Shown here in pieces: positions 1 to 7,712 of a stretch of DNA of 21,759 bases (position 1 is the first letter of the stretch; the number at the start of each line of letters is the position of its first letter). Location: the NCBI RefSeq assembly GCF_029054785.1, contig NZ_JAIDEN010000054.1, forward strand, positions 1-21,759, written 5' to 3'. The translations under genes and the position numbers were made by a program. The DNA is from Duncaniella sp. GTDB taxonomy: Bacteria; Bacteroidota; Bacteroidia; Bacteroidales; Muribaculaceae. The notes beneath the pieces are model-generated. The model did no database searches, was not told the origin of the DNA, and was given only the letters and a program-made list of their open reading frames with translations.

Positions 1-72
1 TTCAGAGCTCAATTGCGTGGTGTACGCGACCGTGATTTCTTCATCTTCCGACTCGTCAAACTATACGCCTAA
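1..72 (+). CDS. C-terminal tail of an unidentified protein, cut by the window edge
   Basis: A reading frame is open from the first base and ends in TAA, giving 23 residues that finish with FRLVKLYA. The tail is basic and aromatic. Because the start lies outside the window, I cannot tell whether this is a real gene end or a chance open frame, and I do not recognise the family. It runs toward the tRNA-Leu gene, on the opposite strand. A transposase or other mobile-element tail is possible, but nothing here proves it. Confidence 0.35.
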   Translation, partial: FRAQLRGVRDRDFFIFRLVKLYA

Positions 73-75
73 AAT

Positions 76-261
76 TTAACATTCTATTGGGCTGGATTTA
101 ACACATGCACTGGAATTACGGCTTGACCCGTAATCAACTCCATCCTTGCAGATTATTTCTGGGACGGATATAATTCCATCTTCATTCGGCCATATTCCCC
201 ATATCCATGCAGAACCATCTTCCTTTATGGAATATATAATTTCATCTTGGGTGACTTGCAT
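76..261 (-). pseudogene. Possible remnant of a BspA-like leucine-rich-repeat protein N-terminus
   Basis: A 61-residue frame starts at an ATG preceded by very AT-rich DNA. It contains the pattern IIYSIKEDGSAWI followed by ISVPEI and DGVDY. This resembles the repeat-entry segment of BspA-like surface proteins, where a short beta unit (x-Y-x-I-x-x-D-G) is followed by an I-P-E-x-I strand and a G-V-x-Y turn. The normal continuation into leucine-rich repeats is missing, and the frame stops after a Ser/Cys-rich tail. There is no signal peptide on this start; upstream in-frame codons up to about 402 read as non-protein-like sequence. It may be a decayed fragment or a chance ORF. The resemblance is by eye only. 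Confidence 0.25.
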
Positions 262-393
262 ATTATGATTGATAATAAATGTTAAATGTTTTAAGTTTGA
301 TTTAGTCTGGTTGCGCTGGCCTGATTGATTTAGGTTGAAATCGGGGGGCGCGCGGAGGTTGGTTGACGCCGCGTTGACACGGGGGAAAACTGA

Positions 394-430
394 AAATCGC
401 AAGTGATTGGGGATTAATCACTTGCGATTT
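394..430 (-). terminator. Hairpin terminator downstream of tRNA-Leu
   Basis: A perfect 15-bp inverted repeat (AAATCGCAAGTGATT and its complement, 394-408 and 416-430) encloses a 7-nt loop. It sits just beyond the 3' end of the minus-strand tRNA and is followed, in that direction, by a short T run (CAGTTTTCCC). Position and structure fit an intrinsic terminator for the tRNA transcript. Confidence 0.75.
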
Positions 431-435
431 CTTGG

Positions 436-518
436 GGTGCCCAGAACAGGACTCGAACCTGCACGCCTCGCAGCACTCGCACCTGAAACGAGCGCGTCTA
501 CCATTCCGCCACCTGGGC
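436..518 (-). tRNA. tRNA-Leu (anticodon CAG)
   Basis: Read on the minus strand, the gene begins GCCCAGG and ends TCTGGGC-A, giving a 7-bp acceptor stem with one G-U pair. The D-arm has the Leu-like TGGCGGAAT-GGTAGACGCG pattern. The anticodon stem CTCGT/GCGAG encloses TTCAGGT, which places CAG at positions 34-36. A variable arm of about 13 nt, as in class II tRNAs, precedes the T-arm GCAGG-TTCGAGT-CCTGT. The genome encodes CC after the discriminator A but not a full CCA, so the terminal A must be added enzymatically. It decodes CUG leucine codons. A promoter lies upstream and a strong hairpin downstream, so it looks like a single-gene unit. Confidence 0.96.
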
Positions 519-533
519 TTTCTTTTCGGGGGA

Positions 534-565
534 CAAAGGTAAGCATCTTTTTCGACTCTTCCAAA
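534..565 (-). promoter_or_regulatory. Promoter of tRNA-Leu
   Basis: On the minus strand, TTTG (562-565) is followed after 20 nt by TACCTTTG (534-541). This matches the Bacteroidetes primary sigma consensus TTTG-N19-21-TAnnTTTG. Transcription would start a few bases before the mature tRNA 5' end at 518. Confidence 0.8.
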
Positions 566-710
566 TTTTTCTTCATTTCTTGATGCTTTTTCTTCGATTT
601 TTATTGTTTTTCTTCATTTTTCTGCCTGTAAATTGCAATTTACACCTATCCAAAGGATGTGACTATGCGTTTTTGCCTTACAATATATATATTCTGTCAG
701 CGTTTTTTCG

Positions 711-718
711 TATTTTTG
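711..718 (+). promoter_or_regulatory. Candidate -7 box for the PKD-like lipoprotein gene
   Basis: TATTTTTG matches TAnnTTTG and lies about 60 nt before the ATG. No good TTTG is found at the usual distance upstream, so support is partial. The whole 519-780 interval is strongly T-rich and contains no recognisable riboswitch. Confidence 0.4.
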
Positions 719-780
719 ACGATATTTCCAATCAGACATACACAAATCCTCTTGCAAGGAGTGTGTGATTTTCAATTCTT

Positions 781-2463
781 ATGAAACAGAACATCCTTTT
801 ATTCTTATATCTCCTGGGCCTGTGCTGTCTCTGGAGCTGCAATACCGACAATGATCTGACTGCTCCACAGCAGGATCCGATCACCGTCAGTTTCGACAAT
901 CAGACCGGTGTCTATGAGCTAAAAACCGGGAAGTCGATTTCAATCACTCCCACGGTTAAAAATGCCGTCAACCCGCGCTACAAGTGGATTGACGATGAGG
1001 GCAAGACTTCAGCCAACAGCCTGACTCTCCAGTTTTCATCCGACTCAGAAGGTGTTTTCTATTTTACTTTCTGTGTCGATGCCGACAATGGATCGGCACG
1101 TGAAGAGATACGCATCGACGTGCTTGAAAAAGTGGTACCGACGGTCACTTTGCCGACCGAGATGCAGACAACCGTCGGCCAAGAGCTCAAAATTGTCCCG
1201 GCTGTCAATACCGGCGGCGATGCCAACGCCACTTACCAATGGCTGCTCGACGGATCTCCTGCCGGAAATGATGAATTTTTCATCTTCAAAGCCGAAACAG
1301 AGGGAAGCCATACGCTGCAACTTACCGTCAGCAATGAGGACGGAAACGGATCTGCTGAGATGAAAATCGAAGTCGTCAGCCAACCGCAACTGTCGGTCAG
1401 CTTCCGGCAATCCGAGATCCAAGTCCTGAGCGGACGTCCTGTATGCCTGGCCCCGATCGTAGCCAATGCGAATGGAGATGTCCGCTACGAGTGGAGCGTA
1501 GACGGCCAAGTGATGCCGGATGAAAAGGCCGCTGTTTTCGAATATACCCCTGCCTCGGCAGGCCGATCGGTTGTCAGCGTGAAAGTCTCATCCGACGATC
1601 TCAGCTGCTCGGCCTCGATAACAGTCGAATGTCTCTCCGCCACTGAGGACGACCGCTACCGCCCGGCCACAGCTGAAAGCTCCGGCGATCGTGTCAGAGT
1701 CTTCGAATTCACCCCAGCCCCAGGTCAGTTTGTTCATCAGATCAGCGCCACATCCATGAGTGACGCCTGCCGGGAAGCCGAGCGACGCCTTTCAGCAGGC
1801 CAGGATGTCTCCTTAGGCGCATTCGGTGGCTACATCATTGTCGGCTTTGACCACAGCGTAAAGAACATCGAAGGAGACTATGACTTCGCCATCGGCGGCA
1901 ACTCCTTCCGCACAAGCAACGAACCCGGAATCGTATGGGTGATGCAGGACGAAAACGGCAACGGTCTGCCCGATGACACCTGGTATGAACTCCGGGGCAG
2001 CGAAGCCGACAAAGCGGAAACGATCTACAACTACTCCGTCACCTACTACCGCCCGGCCACCGCAGGCTCCCCCATCCTGTGGGCCGACAGCCGAAACAAC
2101 ACCGGAACTCTCACCATCCATCCTTCATGGCCCTCATGGCTCAACTCCGACAGCTACAACCTTGCAGGCACACGGCTCGAAGCCAGGACAACCTTCACCC
2201 ACGAATGGTCTAACGATCCTTTTGACTGGGGCTATGCCGACAACATGGGTAGCGACCGCCTCAGCGACTCGGAAAATCCGAACGCCGAGATGAACTACAA
2301 CTATTTCAAAATCGAAAATGCCATGTCGGCAAGCCGCCGTCCGGTCTCGCTGAAATATATTGATTTCATCAAAGTCCAGTGTGGCGTAAACTCAACCGCC
2401 GGCATTCTGGGTGAAGTCTCGACGGAAGTCTTCGGATTTCTTGACTGTACAATATCCAAATAG
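781..2463 (+). CDS. Surface lipoprotein with PKD/Ig-like repeats
   Basis: This 560-residue protein begins with a lipoprotein signal peptide; the lipobox LWSC puts the acylated cysteine at residue 20. It is followed by NTDND, an acidic stretch that fits the Bacteroidetes lipoprotein export signal and suggests surface exposure. Three Ig-fold/PKD-like units can be seen at roughly 32-115, 118-200 and 203-284, each with a Y-x-W or similar core. The remaining 275 residues form a different domain containing SLGAFGGYIIVGFDHS, the D-E-N-G-N-G-L-P-D-D-T-W-Y-E-L segment and several aromatic blocks. This C-terminal region resembles conserved Bacteroides 'cell surface proteins' with PKD domains, some of which, as I recall, lie near corrinoid-uptake genes; no such genes are seen here. 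The ligand is unknown. It is a single gene between the tRNA and glnS, with no Shine-Dalgarno sequence, as is normal for this group. Confidence 0.85.
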   Translation: MKQNILLFLYLLGLCCLWSCNTDNDLTAPQQDPITVSFDNQTGVYELKTGKSISITPTVKNAVNPRYKWIDDEGKTSANSLTLQFSSDSEGVFYFTFCVDADNGSAREEIRIDVLEKVVPTVTLPTEMQTTVGQELKIVPAVNTGGDANATYQWLLDGSPAGNDEFFIFKAETEGSHTLQLTVSNEDGNGSAEMKIEVVSQPQLSVSFRQSEIQVLSGRPVCLAPIVANANGDVRYEWSVDGQVMPDEKAAVFEYTPASAGRSVVSVKVSSDDLSCSASITVECLSATEDDRYRPATAESSGDRVRVFEFTPAPGQFVHQISATSMSDACREAERRLSAGQDVSLGAFGGYIIVGFDHSVKNIEGDYDFAIGGNSFRTSNEPGIVWVMQDENGNGLPDDTWYELRGSEADKAETIYNYSVTYYRPATAGSPILWADSRNNTGTLTIHPSWPSWLNSDSYNLAGTRLEARTTFTHEWSNDPFDWGYADNMGSDRLSDSENPNAEMNYNYFKIENAMSASRRPVSLKYIDFIKVQCGVNSTAGILGEVSTEVFGFLDCTISK

Positions 2464-2621
2464 TCATCTCCGATGACAAGTCTACAAGCCCTTGCAATCC
2501 TCCTCGTCTCCTTGTTCTCAAAGCCCGGCTGCGCAGTGACCCGGACAAAAATCCGATCTGCTGTCAAGGTCATCGCCACGGCATGAGCAAGAAAATTTTA
2601 TGTAGTTCCAAAAATTCTGAC

Positions 2622-2629
2622 TAACTTTG
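2622..2629 (+). promoter_or_regulatory. Candidate -7 box for glnS
   Basis: TAACTTTG matches TAnnTTTG and lies about 41 nt before the glnS ATG. The -33 region (about 2597-2602, TTTATG) is degenerate. The 2464-2621 interval contains no other gene and no clear terminator for the lipoprotein gene. Confidence 0.55.
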
Positions 2630-2670
2630 CATTTTGATATAGATAAAAAACTCACAATATAGCCCGCACA

Positions 2671-4371
2671 ATGGAAAATAACACCCAATCCACACCACAG
2701 GAATCCAAGGGACTCAATTTTGTAGAGCAGCTCGTGCTCGAAGATCTTCAGGCCGGCAAAAACGGCGGTCGCCTTAACACCCGCTTCCCGCCGGAACCCA
2801 ACGGCTACCTCCACATCGGCCATGCCAAAGCGATCTGCATGGACTTCGGAATCGCCGAAAAATTCGGAGGCACATGCAACCTGCGCTTTGACGACACCAA
2901 CCCCGTCAAAGAAGATGTGGAATATGTTGACTCCATCCGTGAGGACATCCACTGGCTCGGATTCGACTGGAGCGACCGCGAATATTACGCCTCCGACTAC
3001 TTCCCCCAGCTCTTCGACCTTGCCGTCCGCCTCATCAAGGAAGGCAAAGCCTATGTCGACGACCAGACCTCTGAAGAAATCGCCGCCCAGAAAGGCACCC
3101 CGACACAGCCGGGAACCGAAAGCCCCTACCGCAACCGTTCGGTAGAGGAGAATCTCGACCTCTTCCTGCGCATGAACCAGGGAGAATTCGAAGAAGGCGC
3201 ACGTGTGCTCCGCGCGAAGATCGACATGGCAAGCCCCAACATGCACTTCCGCGACCCGATCATGTACCGCATCATCAAGACTCCCCACCACCGCACAGGC
3301 ACAACCTGGAAAGTCTACCCCATGTATGACTTCGCCCACGGCCAGAGCGACTACTTCGAGGGAGTGACCCACTCAATCTGCACACTTGAATTCGTGGTCC
3401 ACCGTCCGCTCTACGAATACTTCGTCAAAGAACTCGCCGACGAAAGCTACTGCCCCCGTCAGATCGAATTCAACCGCCTGAACCTCACCTATACCGTGAT
3501 GTCCAAGCGCAAACTCCTCCAGCTCGTGCAGGAAGGCCTCGTAGCCGGCTGGGACGATCCCCGCATGCCGACAATCTCCGGCCTGCGCCGCCGCGGCTTC
3601 ACCCCCCGCTCCGTCCGCAACTTCATCGACACCATCGGCTACACCAAATATGAAGCCCTCAACAGCATCTCGCTGCTTGAACACGCCGTCCGTGACGACC
3701 TCAACAAAGTAGCTACACGCGGCATGGCCGTGGTCAACCCCGTCAAGGTCGTGATCACAAACTACCCCGAAGGCCAGGTTGAGACCGTCGAGATGGAAAA
3801 CAACCCCGAAGAACCGGGCGCAGGCACCCACGAAATGCCGTTCAGCCGCGAAATCTACATCGAGCGCGACGACTTCATGGAAAATCCGCCGAAAAAATTC
3901 TTCCGACTCGCCCCTGACGGCGAAGTCCGCCTCAAAGGCGCATATATAATTAAATGTACAGGCGTGAAGAAAGACGCCGACGGAAACATCGAGGAAATCT
4001 ACTGCACCTACGATCCCGACACCCGCAGCGGCCTTCCCGGCAGCCAGCGCAAGGTCAAAGGCACACTCCATTGGGTGTCCGCCTCACATGCCGTCAACGC
4101 CACAGCCCGCCTCTATGACCGCCTGTTCAACGTCGAGAACCCCGCGGCAGAAACCGAACGCGACTTCCGCGAAATGCTCAACCCCGACTCGCTCAAAGTG
4201 GTTGAAAACATCAAGGTAGAACCATATCTGGCCAAGATCGCCGCTCCCGGCGTCCCCTTGCAGTTCCAGCGCATCGGCTACTTCACCCTTGACCCCGACT
4301 CGACAGACGGAAATCTCATCTTCAACCGCACCATCGCACTCAAAGACAGCTGGGAAAAAGCCCAGAAATAA
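2671..4371 (+). CDS. glnS: Glutamine--tRNA ligase (GlnRS)
   Basis: This cytoplasmic class I synthetase charges tRNA-Gln with glutamine using ATP. The 566 residues match the length of bacterial GlnRS (about 550). The signature PPEPNGYLHIGH is at 40-51, with HIGH at 48-51. The second catalytic signature, VMSKR, is at 276-280 within the conserved block that continues to the W-D-D-P-R-M-P-T-I-S-G-L-R-R-R-G segment. The R-F-D-D-T-N-P-x-K-E-D block after the first signature is also typical of GlnRS and separates it from GluRS. The C-terminal anticodon-binding beta-barrel region extends to the end with no sign of truncation or of an added domain. It has its own candidate promoter and is followed by a large inverted repeat before the TPR gene. 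Confidence 0.98.
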   Translation: MENNTQSTPQESKGLNFVEQLVLEDLQAGKNGGRLNTRFPPEPNGYLHIGHAKAICMDFGIAEKFGGTCNLRFDDTNPVKEDVEYVDSIREDIHWLGFDWSDREYYASDYFPQLFDLAVRLIKEGKAYVDDQTSEEIAAQKGTPTQPGTESPYRNRSVEENLDLFLRMNQGEFEEGARVLRAKIDMASPNMHFRDPIMYRIIKTPHHRTGTTWKVYPMYDFAHGQSDYFEGVTHSICTLEFVVHRPLYEYFVKELADESYCPRQIEFNRLNLTYTVMSKRKLLQLVQEGLVAGWDDPRMPTISGLRRRGFTPRSVRNFIDTIGYTKYEALNSISLLEHAVRDDLNKVATRGMAVVNPVKVVITNYPEGQVETVEMENNPEEPGAGTHEMPFSREIYIERDDFMENPPKKFFRLAPDGEVRLKGAYIIKCTGVKKDADGNIEEIYCTYDPDTRSGLPGSQRKVKGTLHWVSASHAVNATARLYDRLFNVENPAAETERDFREMLNPDSLKVVENIKVEPYLAKIAAPGVPLQFQRIGYFTLDPDSTDGNLIFNRTIALKDSWEKAQK

Positions 4372-4398
4372 TCAACAAACATTCCGGAACGCATTTTT

Positions 4399-4450
4399 CC
4401 GGAGGGCGTTTAATGACTGATATTAAAAAGGTTGTTTAAACGCCCTCCGG
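4399..4450. repeat. 15-bp perfect inverted repeat between glnS and the TPR gene
   Basis: CCGGAGGGCGTTTAA (4399-4413) is repeated exactly as its reverse complement at 4436-4450, with a 22-nt loop containing a run of five A. The stem would be very stable in RNA. There is no T tract after either arm, so a classical intrinsic terminator is not obvious. It may be a transcript 3'-end stabiliser, a partial terminator, or a copy of a dispersed genomic repeat. Confidence 0.8.
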
Positions 4451-4496
4451 GTCTTTAGACCGGACACGTCACGCCACTAACCCCACAACTGACCGA

Positions 4497-5963
4497 ATGG
4501 ACGAACCCAACGACCGCCGGGACCTCTACGAAGAGTTTGAATCGGAAGTAGTCAAACGCGGCAACACCGAAGCCTTTTTCGACGAGAACGACCTCATCGA
4601 AATCTTTGACTATGCCTCTGACTACGACAACTACATAGTCAAAATGGAAGTGCTCCTCTACGGCGCCATCCACTATCCGAAGAGCGAAGCTCTGGCCACA
4701 CGCCGCGCCTGGCTCTACTACTCCTTCGGCGATGTCGAGACAACCTCCGAACTCAACAAACGCGTCGGCAGCGCCGGGGTCCTCAACAAACTCCTCGACC
4801 TGCGCGCCCGAAACGCCGGTCTCGAACTCAGCGACGAGGAAGTCATCAAAGCCCTTGACGGGATTCTCGAAGAGACAGAAGATTTCGACGACGAAGGCAT
4901 CATCCAGTTCACGGACTATGCGATGGAGCTCCGTCTTGAAAAATGGCTTCTCCAGAACAAAGACCGCATCCAGTCGAAATGCTCCTACCCCCAGACCTTC
5001 CTCTACGAATTCGCCGACCATCTGGAAGAGAACAACGACCTGCCGACAGCAGCACGTCTGTTCGAAGAGCTGACCATGTTCGAGCCGTTCAACCTCGACT
5101 TCTGGCTCAGGCTGGCCACAGTCCAGATCAACAGCGACGACTATGAAGGCTCACTCTCATCCGCAGAATATGCCCTTGCCATCGACCCCGACTCAATGAT
5201 GGGTCTGCGCATCAAAGGCGCCTCCCTCTACCGGCTCGAACGCGACCCGGAGACAGTGGTTGGCATCTACCGCCGAATCGTCGAATCCAACGAGGCGGAA
5301 GACACCGATGTCTCAACCCTCGCCGCCGCGCTCATGGAGACCGACCGCCAGCAGGAAGCGGTTGAAATGCTGTCAAAATACATCGAACGCCATCTCGACT
5401 CACGTCTTGCAATCGACGTCCTGCTCGTTCTCGACCGCGATAAAGCCGCCCCCTACGTGCGCAGCCTGATCGCCTCCGATCTTCTCAGCGAGAAAGACGC
5501 CGTTGAGTGGGCCCGCAACCACGTGGTCCACGGACAGTTCGCATCAGCCGCCGTGGTCTGTCTCACCTACGACGAAATGAAAGGCTTCGAAGAGGAAATC
5601 CCCTTTCTGATCGAAATCAGCTATTTCGCCTTGCGCTTCGACGACGTCATCAGAGTCTACCACAACAAATTCCTTAAAACCAAATGGCCATACATCCCGG
5701 CCATCTCCTTCCCCTACCTGATGAGTCTGGTGCGCACCGGTCGCCGCCAGGAAGCCCTTGACGAAGCCAAAGACATCCTCAACACCGTTCGCAGCTTCCA
5801 CAAAAACCACAACACATCCGACATGGCGACACTCTTCCGCCTGACACCGGCATCGACCGCAGCCCTGCTCACCGGCTACATCGAGCATCTGAAAAACATC
5901 ATCCACGCGCTGAAAGCCCCTGAACAGATTCCGGCCGACGAGTTTGACCCCATGCTGCAATAA
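4497..5963 (+). CDS. Cytoplasmic TPR-repeat protein of unknown role
   Basis: The 488-residue protein has no signal peptide or membrane segment and is strongly acidic in its N-terminal 140 residues. Helix-pair repeats fitting the tetratricopeptide pattern are visible at about 167-199, 201-232 (with the A-x-A-I-D-P hallmark), 235-266 and 272-300. More degenerate helical pairs continue to about 440. Such scaffolds bind partner proteins; no catalytic motif is seen, so the partner cannot be named. It lies about 125 nt after glnS with no recognisable promoter of its own and may be read through from glnS despite the intervening inverted repeat. It ends about 250 nt before trigger factor, which has a separate promoter. 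The ATG at the 5' end gives the best start; the preceding DNA is non-coding. Confidence 0.85.
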   Translation: MDEPNDRRDLYEEFESEVVKRGNTEAFFDENDLIEIFDYASDYDNYIVKMEVLLYGAIHYPKSEALATRRAWLYYSFGDVETTSELNKRVGSAGVLNKLLDLRARNAGLELSDEEVIKALDGILEETEDFDDEGIIQFTDYAMELRLEKWLLQNKDRIQSKCSYPQTFLYEFADHLEENNDLPTAARLFEELTMFEPFNLDFWLRLATVQINSDDYEGSLSSAEYALAIDPDSMMGLRIKGASLYRLERDPETVVGIYRRIVESNEAEDTDVSTLAAALMETDRQQEAVEMLSKYIERHLDSRLAIDVLLVLDRDKAAPYVRSLIASDLLSEKDAVEWARNHVVHGQFASAAVVCLTYDEMKGFEEEIPFLIEISYFALRFDDVIRVYHNKFLKTKWPYIPAISFPYLMSLVRTGRRQEALDEAKDILNTVRSFHKNHNTSDMATLFRLTPASTAALLTGYIEHLKNIIHALKAPEQIPADEFDPMLQ

Positions 5964-6083
5964 TTCCGCTGAACATCATAGCACCCAATCTGCCTCCGGC
6001 TCCCGAAGGCAGGCCATCCGACGCCGGACAACTACCGGCGCAAGCAAACAAAATCGCCGTGCAAAAGAGCTGTCCTGTAAAGT

Positions 6084-6114
6084 TTTGCGTTTTGGGATTT
6101 TTTTGTTAATTTTG
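6084..6114 (+). promoter_or_regulatory. Promoter of tig
   Basis: TTTG (6084-6087) and TAATTTTG (6107-6114) are separated by 19 nt, an excellent match to the Bacteroidetes consensus. The predicted transcript carries a leader of about 90 nt before the ATG. That leader contains an inverted repeat TAGGCC/GGCCTA (6124-6129 and 6170-6175) enclosing a GC-rich segment, then an A-rich stretch just before the start codon. Confidence 0.85.
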
Positions 6115-6211
6115 CACGCTGATTAGGCCACACAGGTATCCGCCCGGAGCCGGCTGACACCGTAAGATCGGCCTACAAAATGTAAATACCAATAAAACAA
6201 ACAAATAAAAG

Positions 6212-7555
6212 ATGAACATTACCAAGGAAGAGATTTCACCCGTAGACATTCGTCTTACCGTGGCGATCGAAGAAAACGACTATAAGGACGAGGTCACCAA
6301 AAAGCTGAAAGAAATCGGCCGCACCCACGTACTCCCCGGTTTCCGCAAAGGCCACGTGCCTTTCGGCGAACTCAAACGCCGCTTCGGCAAACAGATGACC
6401 AGCGATGTCATCAATGACACAGTTTACCGTGCAGTTGTCGACTATATCACTGAAAACAATCTTCCCGTTATGGGCCATCCCGTTCCCGTAGAAGTTAAAG
6501 AAGCCTTCGAGGACGGCGATCAGGAATTCAAATATGATCTGGCTCTGATTCCCCAGCTTGACATCAAGCCCAGCAGCGAAGACCACTATCCCTACTATGA
6601 GATCGAAGTAACCGAAGAAATGATCGACGAGCAGGACAAGAACCTCCGCAAGCGCTTCGGCAAGCAGGAACCCGGCCAGGAAATGACTGAAGACGGTGTT
6701 GTCAAAGGCACTCTCATGCAGCTCAACGAAGACGGCACTGTCAACCAGAACGAAGGCGCCATCCAGGTGACCGACGGAATCGTCTTCCCCCTCTACTTCA
6801 AGGACAAGGACGAAGCAGCCAAGTTCGCAGGCAAGAAGCCCGGTGACAAGGTTGTCTTCAACCCCAACAAAGCAGCCGGTGGCGACGCAGGCGAACTCGC
6901 TTCAATGCTCCACGTTGACAAAGCCATCGCAGGCGACATCAAGAGCGACTTCGAGATGACAATCTCCGAAATCATTGTCAGCGTTCCCGCAGAACTCGGC
7001 GAAGAATACTACAAGATGGTGTTCGGCGAAGACAAAGTCCACAACGAAGAAGAATATCGCGCTGCCATCAAGGAAATGATCGCCGGCGAACTCAGCCAGA
7101 ACAGCCACATCCTTTTCCGCAACCAGTTCGACAAAGCCATGATGGAAAAATACGGCGAGTCAATGACACTCCCCGCAGAAACCATCAAGAAGCTCTTCTT
7201 TGCCGATGCTGAAAACGCCGACGAAGCTTTCAAGGCTCAGGAAAACGGCATCAAGCACGAAATCATCGAAAACAACCTCCTCAAGGCCCTTGAGATCAAG
7301 GTTGAGGAAGATGAAGTACTCCAGACAGCCAAATTCCTCACTGCCCGTCAGTTCGCACAGTATGGCATGGCCGGAATCGACGACGAGATCATCACCCGCT
7401 ACGCCAAAGAGCAGCTTGAAAAGTCTGAAATCCGTCAGCAGCTCATCCAGCAAGTGCTCACTTCCAAGCTCTACGAAGCCATCGAAAATGCTGTCAGCCT
7501 CGACAAAAAGACTGTCAGCCTCGACGAATTCAAGGCCATCGCTCAGGAAGCCTAA
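6212..7555 (+). CDS. tig: Trigger factor, ribosome-associated chaperone
   Basis: Trigger factor docks at the ribosomal exit tunnel and shields nascent chains. The 447 residues match the family's usual 430-450. The ribosome-docking signature L-P-G-F-R-K-G-x-x-P is at 41-50, with the F-R-K loop at 44-46, inside the N-terminal domain (about 1-115). A middle segment of about 150-245 occupies the PPIase domain position but is divergent, as is common in Bacteroidetes. The acidic, helix-rich C-terminal domain forms the chaperone arms. The start is supported by the A-rich sequence before the ATG and by the conserved N-terminal fold beginning at residue 1. A strong promoter precedes it and an intrinsic terminator follows, so it is probably a monocistronic unit. 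Unlike many bacteria, no clpP or clpX follows. Confidence 0.97.
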   Translation: MNITKEEISPVDIRLTVAIEENDYKDEVTKKLKEIGRTHVLPGFRKGHVPFGELKRRFGKQMTSDVINDTVYRAVVDYITENNLPVMGHPVPVEVKEAFEDGDQEFKYDLALIPQLDIKPSSEDHYPYYEIEVTEEMIDEQDKNLRKRFGKQEPGQEMTEDGVVKGTLMQLNEDGTVNQNEGAIQVTDGIVFPLYFKDKDEAAKFAGKKPGDKVVFNPNKAAGGDAGELASMLHVDKAIAGDIKSDFEMTISEIIVSVPAELGEEYYKMVFGEDKVHNEEEYRAAIKEMIAGELSQNSHILFRNQFDKAMMEKYGESMTLPAETIKKLFFADAENADEAFKAQENGIKHEIIENNLLKALEIKVEEDEVLQTAKFLTARQFAQYGMAGIDDEIITRYAKEQLEKSEIRQQLIQQVLTSKLYEAIENAVSLDKKTVSLDEFKAIAQEA

Positions 7556-7612
7556 GACAAAACCGACTTCCGTCACCACTTCACAGACGGAACAGACATA
7601 AGTCAACCGAAA

Positions 7613-7649
7613 ACAAACCGCAAGCAGATCACACTGTCTTGCGGTTTGT
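7613..7649 (+). terminator. Intrinsic terminator of tig
   Basis: A perfect 12-bp stem (ACAAACCGCAAG at 7613-7624 with its complement at 7638-7649) and a 13-nt loop are followed by CTTTATATC. It lies about 60 nt after the tig stop codon and just before the promoter of the MATE gene. Confidence 0.85.
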
Positions 7650-7678
7650 CTTTATATCATTTATAATAGCTACCTTTG
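7645..7678 (+). promoter_or_regulatory. Promoter of the MATE exporter gene
   Basis: TACCTTTG (7671-7678) is a clear -7 box 35 nt before the ATG. The nearest TTTG (7645-7648) lies 22 nt upstream, slightly long, and falls inside the right arm of the tig terminator. Confidence 0.7.
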
Positions 7679-7712
7679 CAGTCTGAAATCACAATCGCAA
7701 GCAACAGCATCT

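Larger units (their letters stand above)
73..435. other. Stretch without a convincing gene beside tRNA-Leu
   Basis: This interval holds only the weak leucine-rich-repeat-like frame and the hairpin terminator of the tRNA. About 76-320 is AT-rich compared with the neighbouring genes, while about 340-385 is G-rich. I saw no integrase, no second copy of the tRNA 3' end and no terminal inverted repeats. Confidence 0.5.

Noticed and set aside
580..768. A 62-codon Phe/Leu-rich frame before the lipoprotein gene
   Set aside because: It lies in T-rich promoter DNA, and its apparent hydrophobic helix is a by-product of T-rich codons; no conserved feature is seen.
519..780. Possible cobalamin riboswitch before the PKD-like lipoprotein gene
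   Set aside because: Considered because of the possible corrinoid link, but the B12-box core sequence and GC-rich helices are absent; the region is T-rich and weakly structured.
2518..4071. Two long minus-strand open frames (284 and 232 codons) opposite glnS
   Set aside because: They mirror the third-position GC bias of glnS, have His/Val/Ala/Phe-rich low-information composition, no recognisable domain, and lie fully across a well-supported gene.
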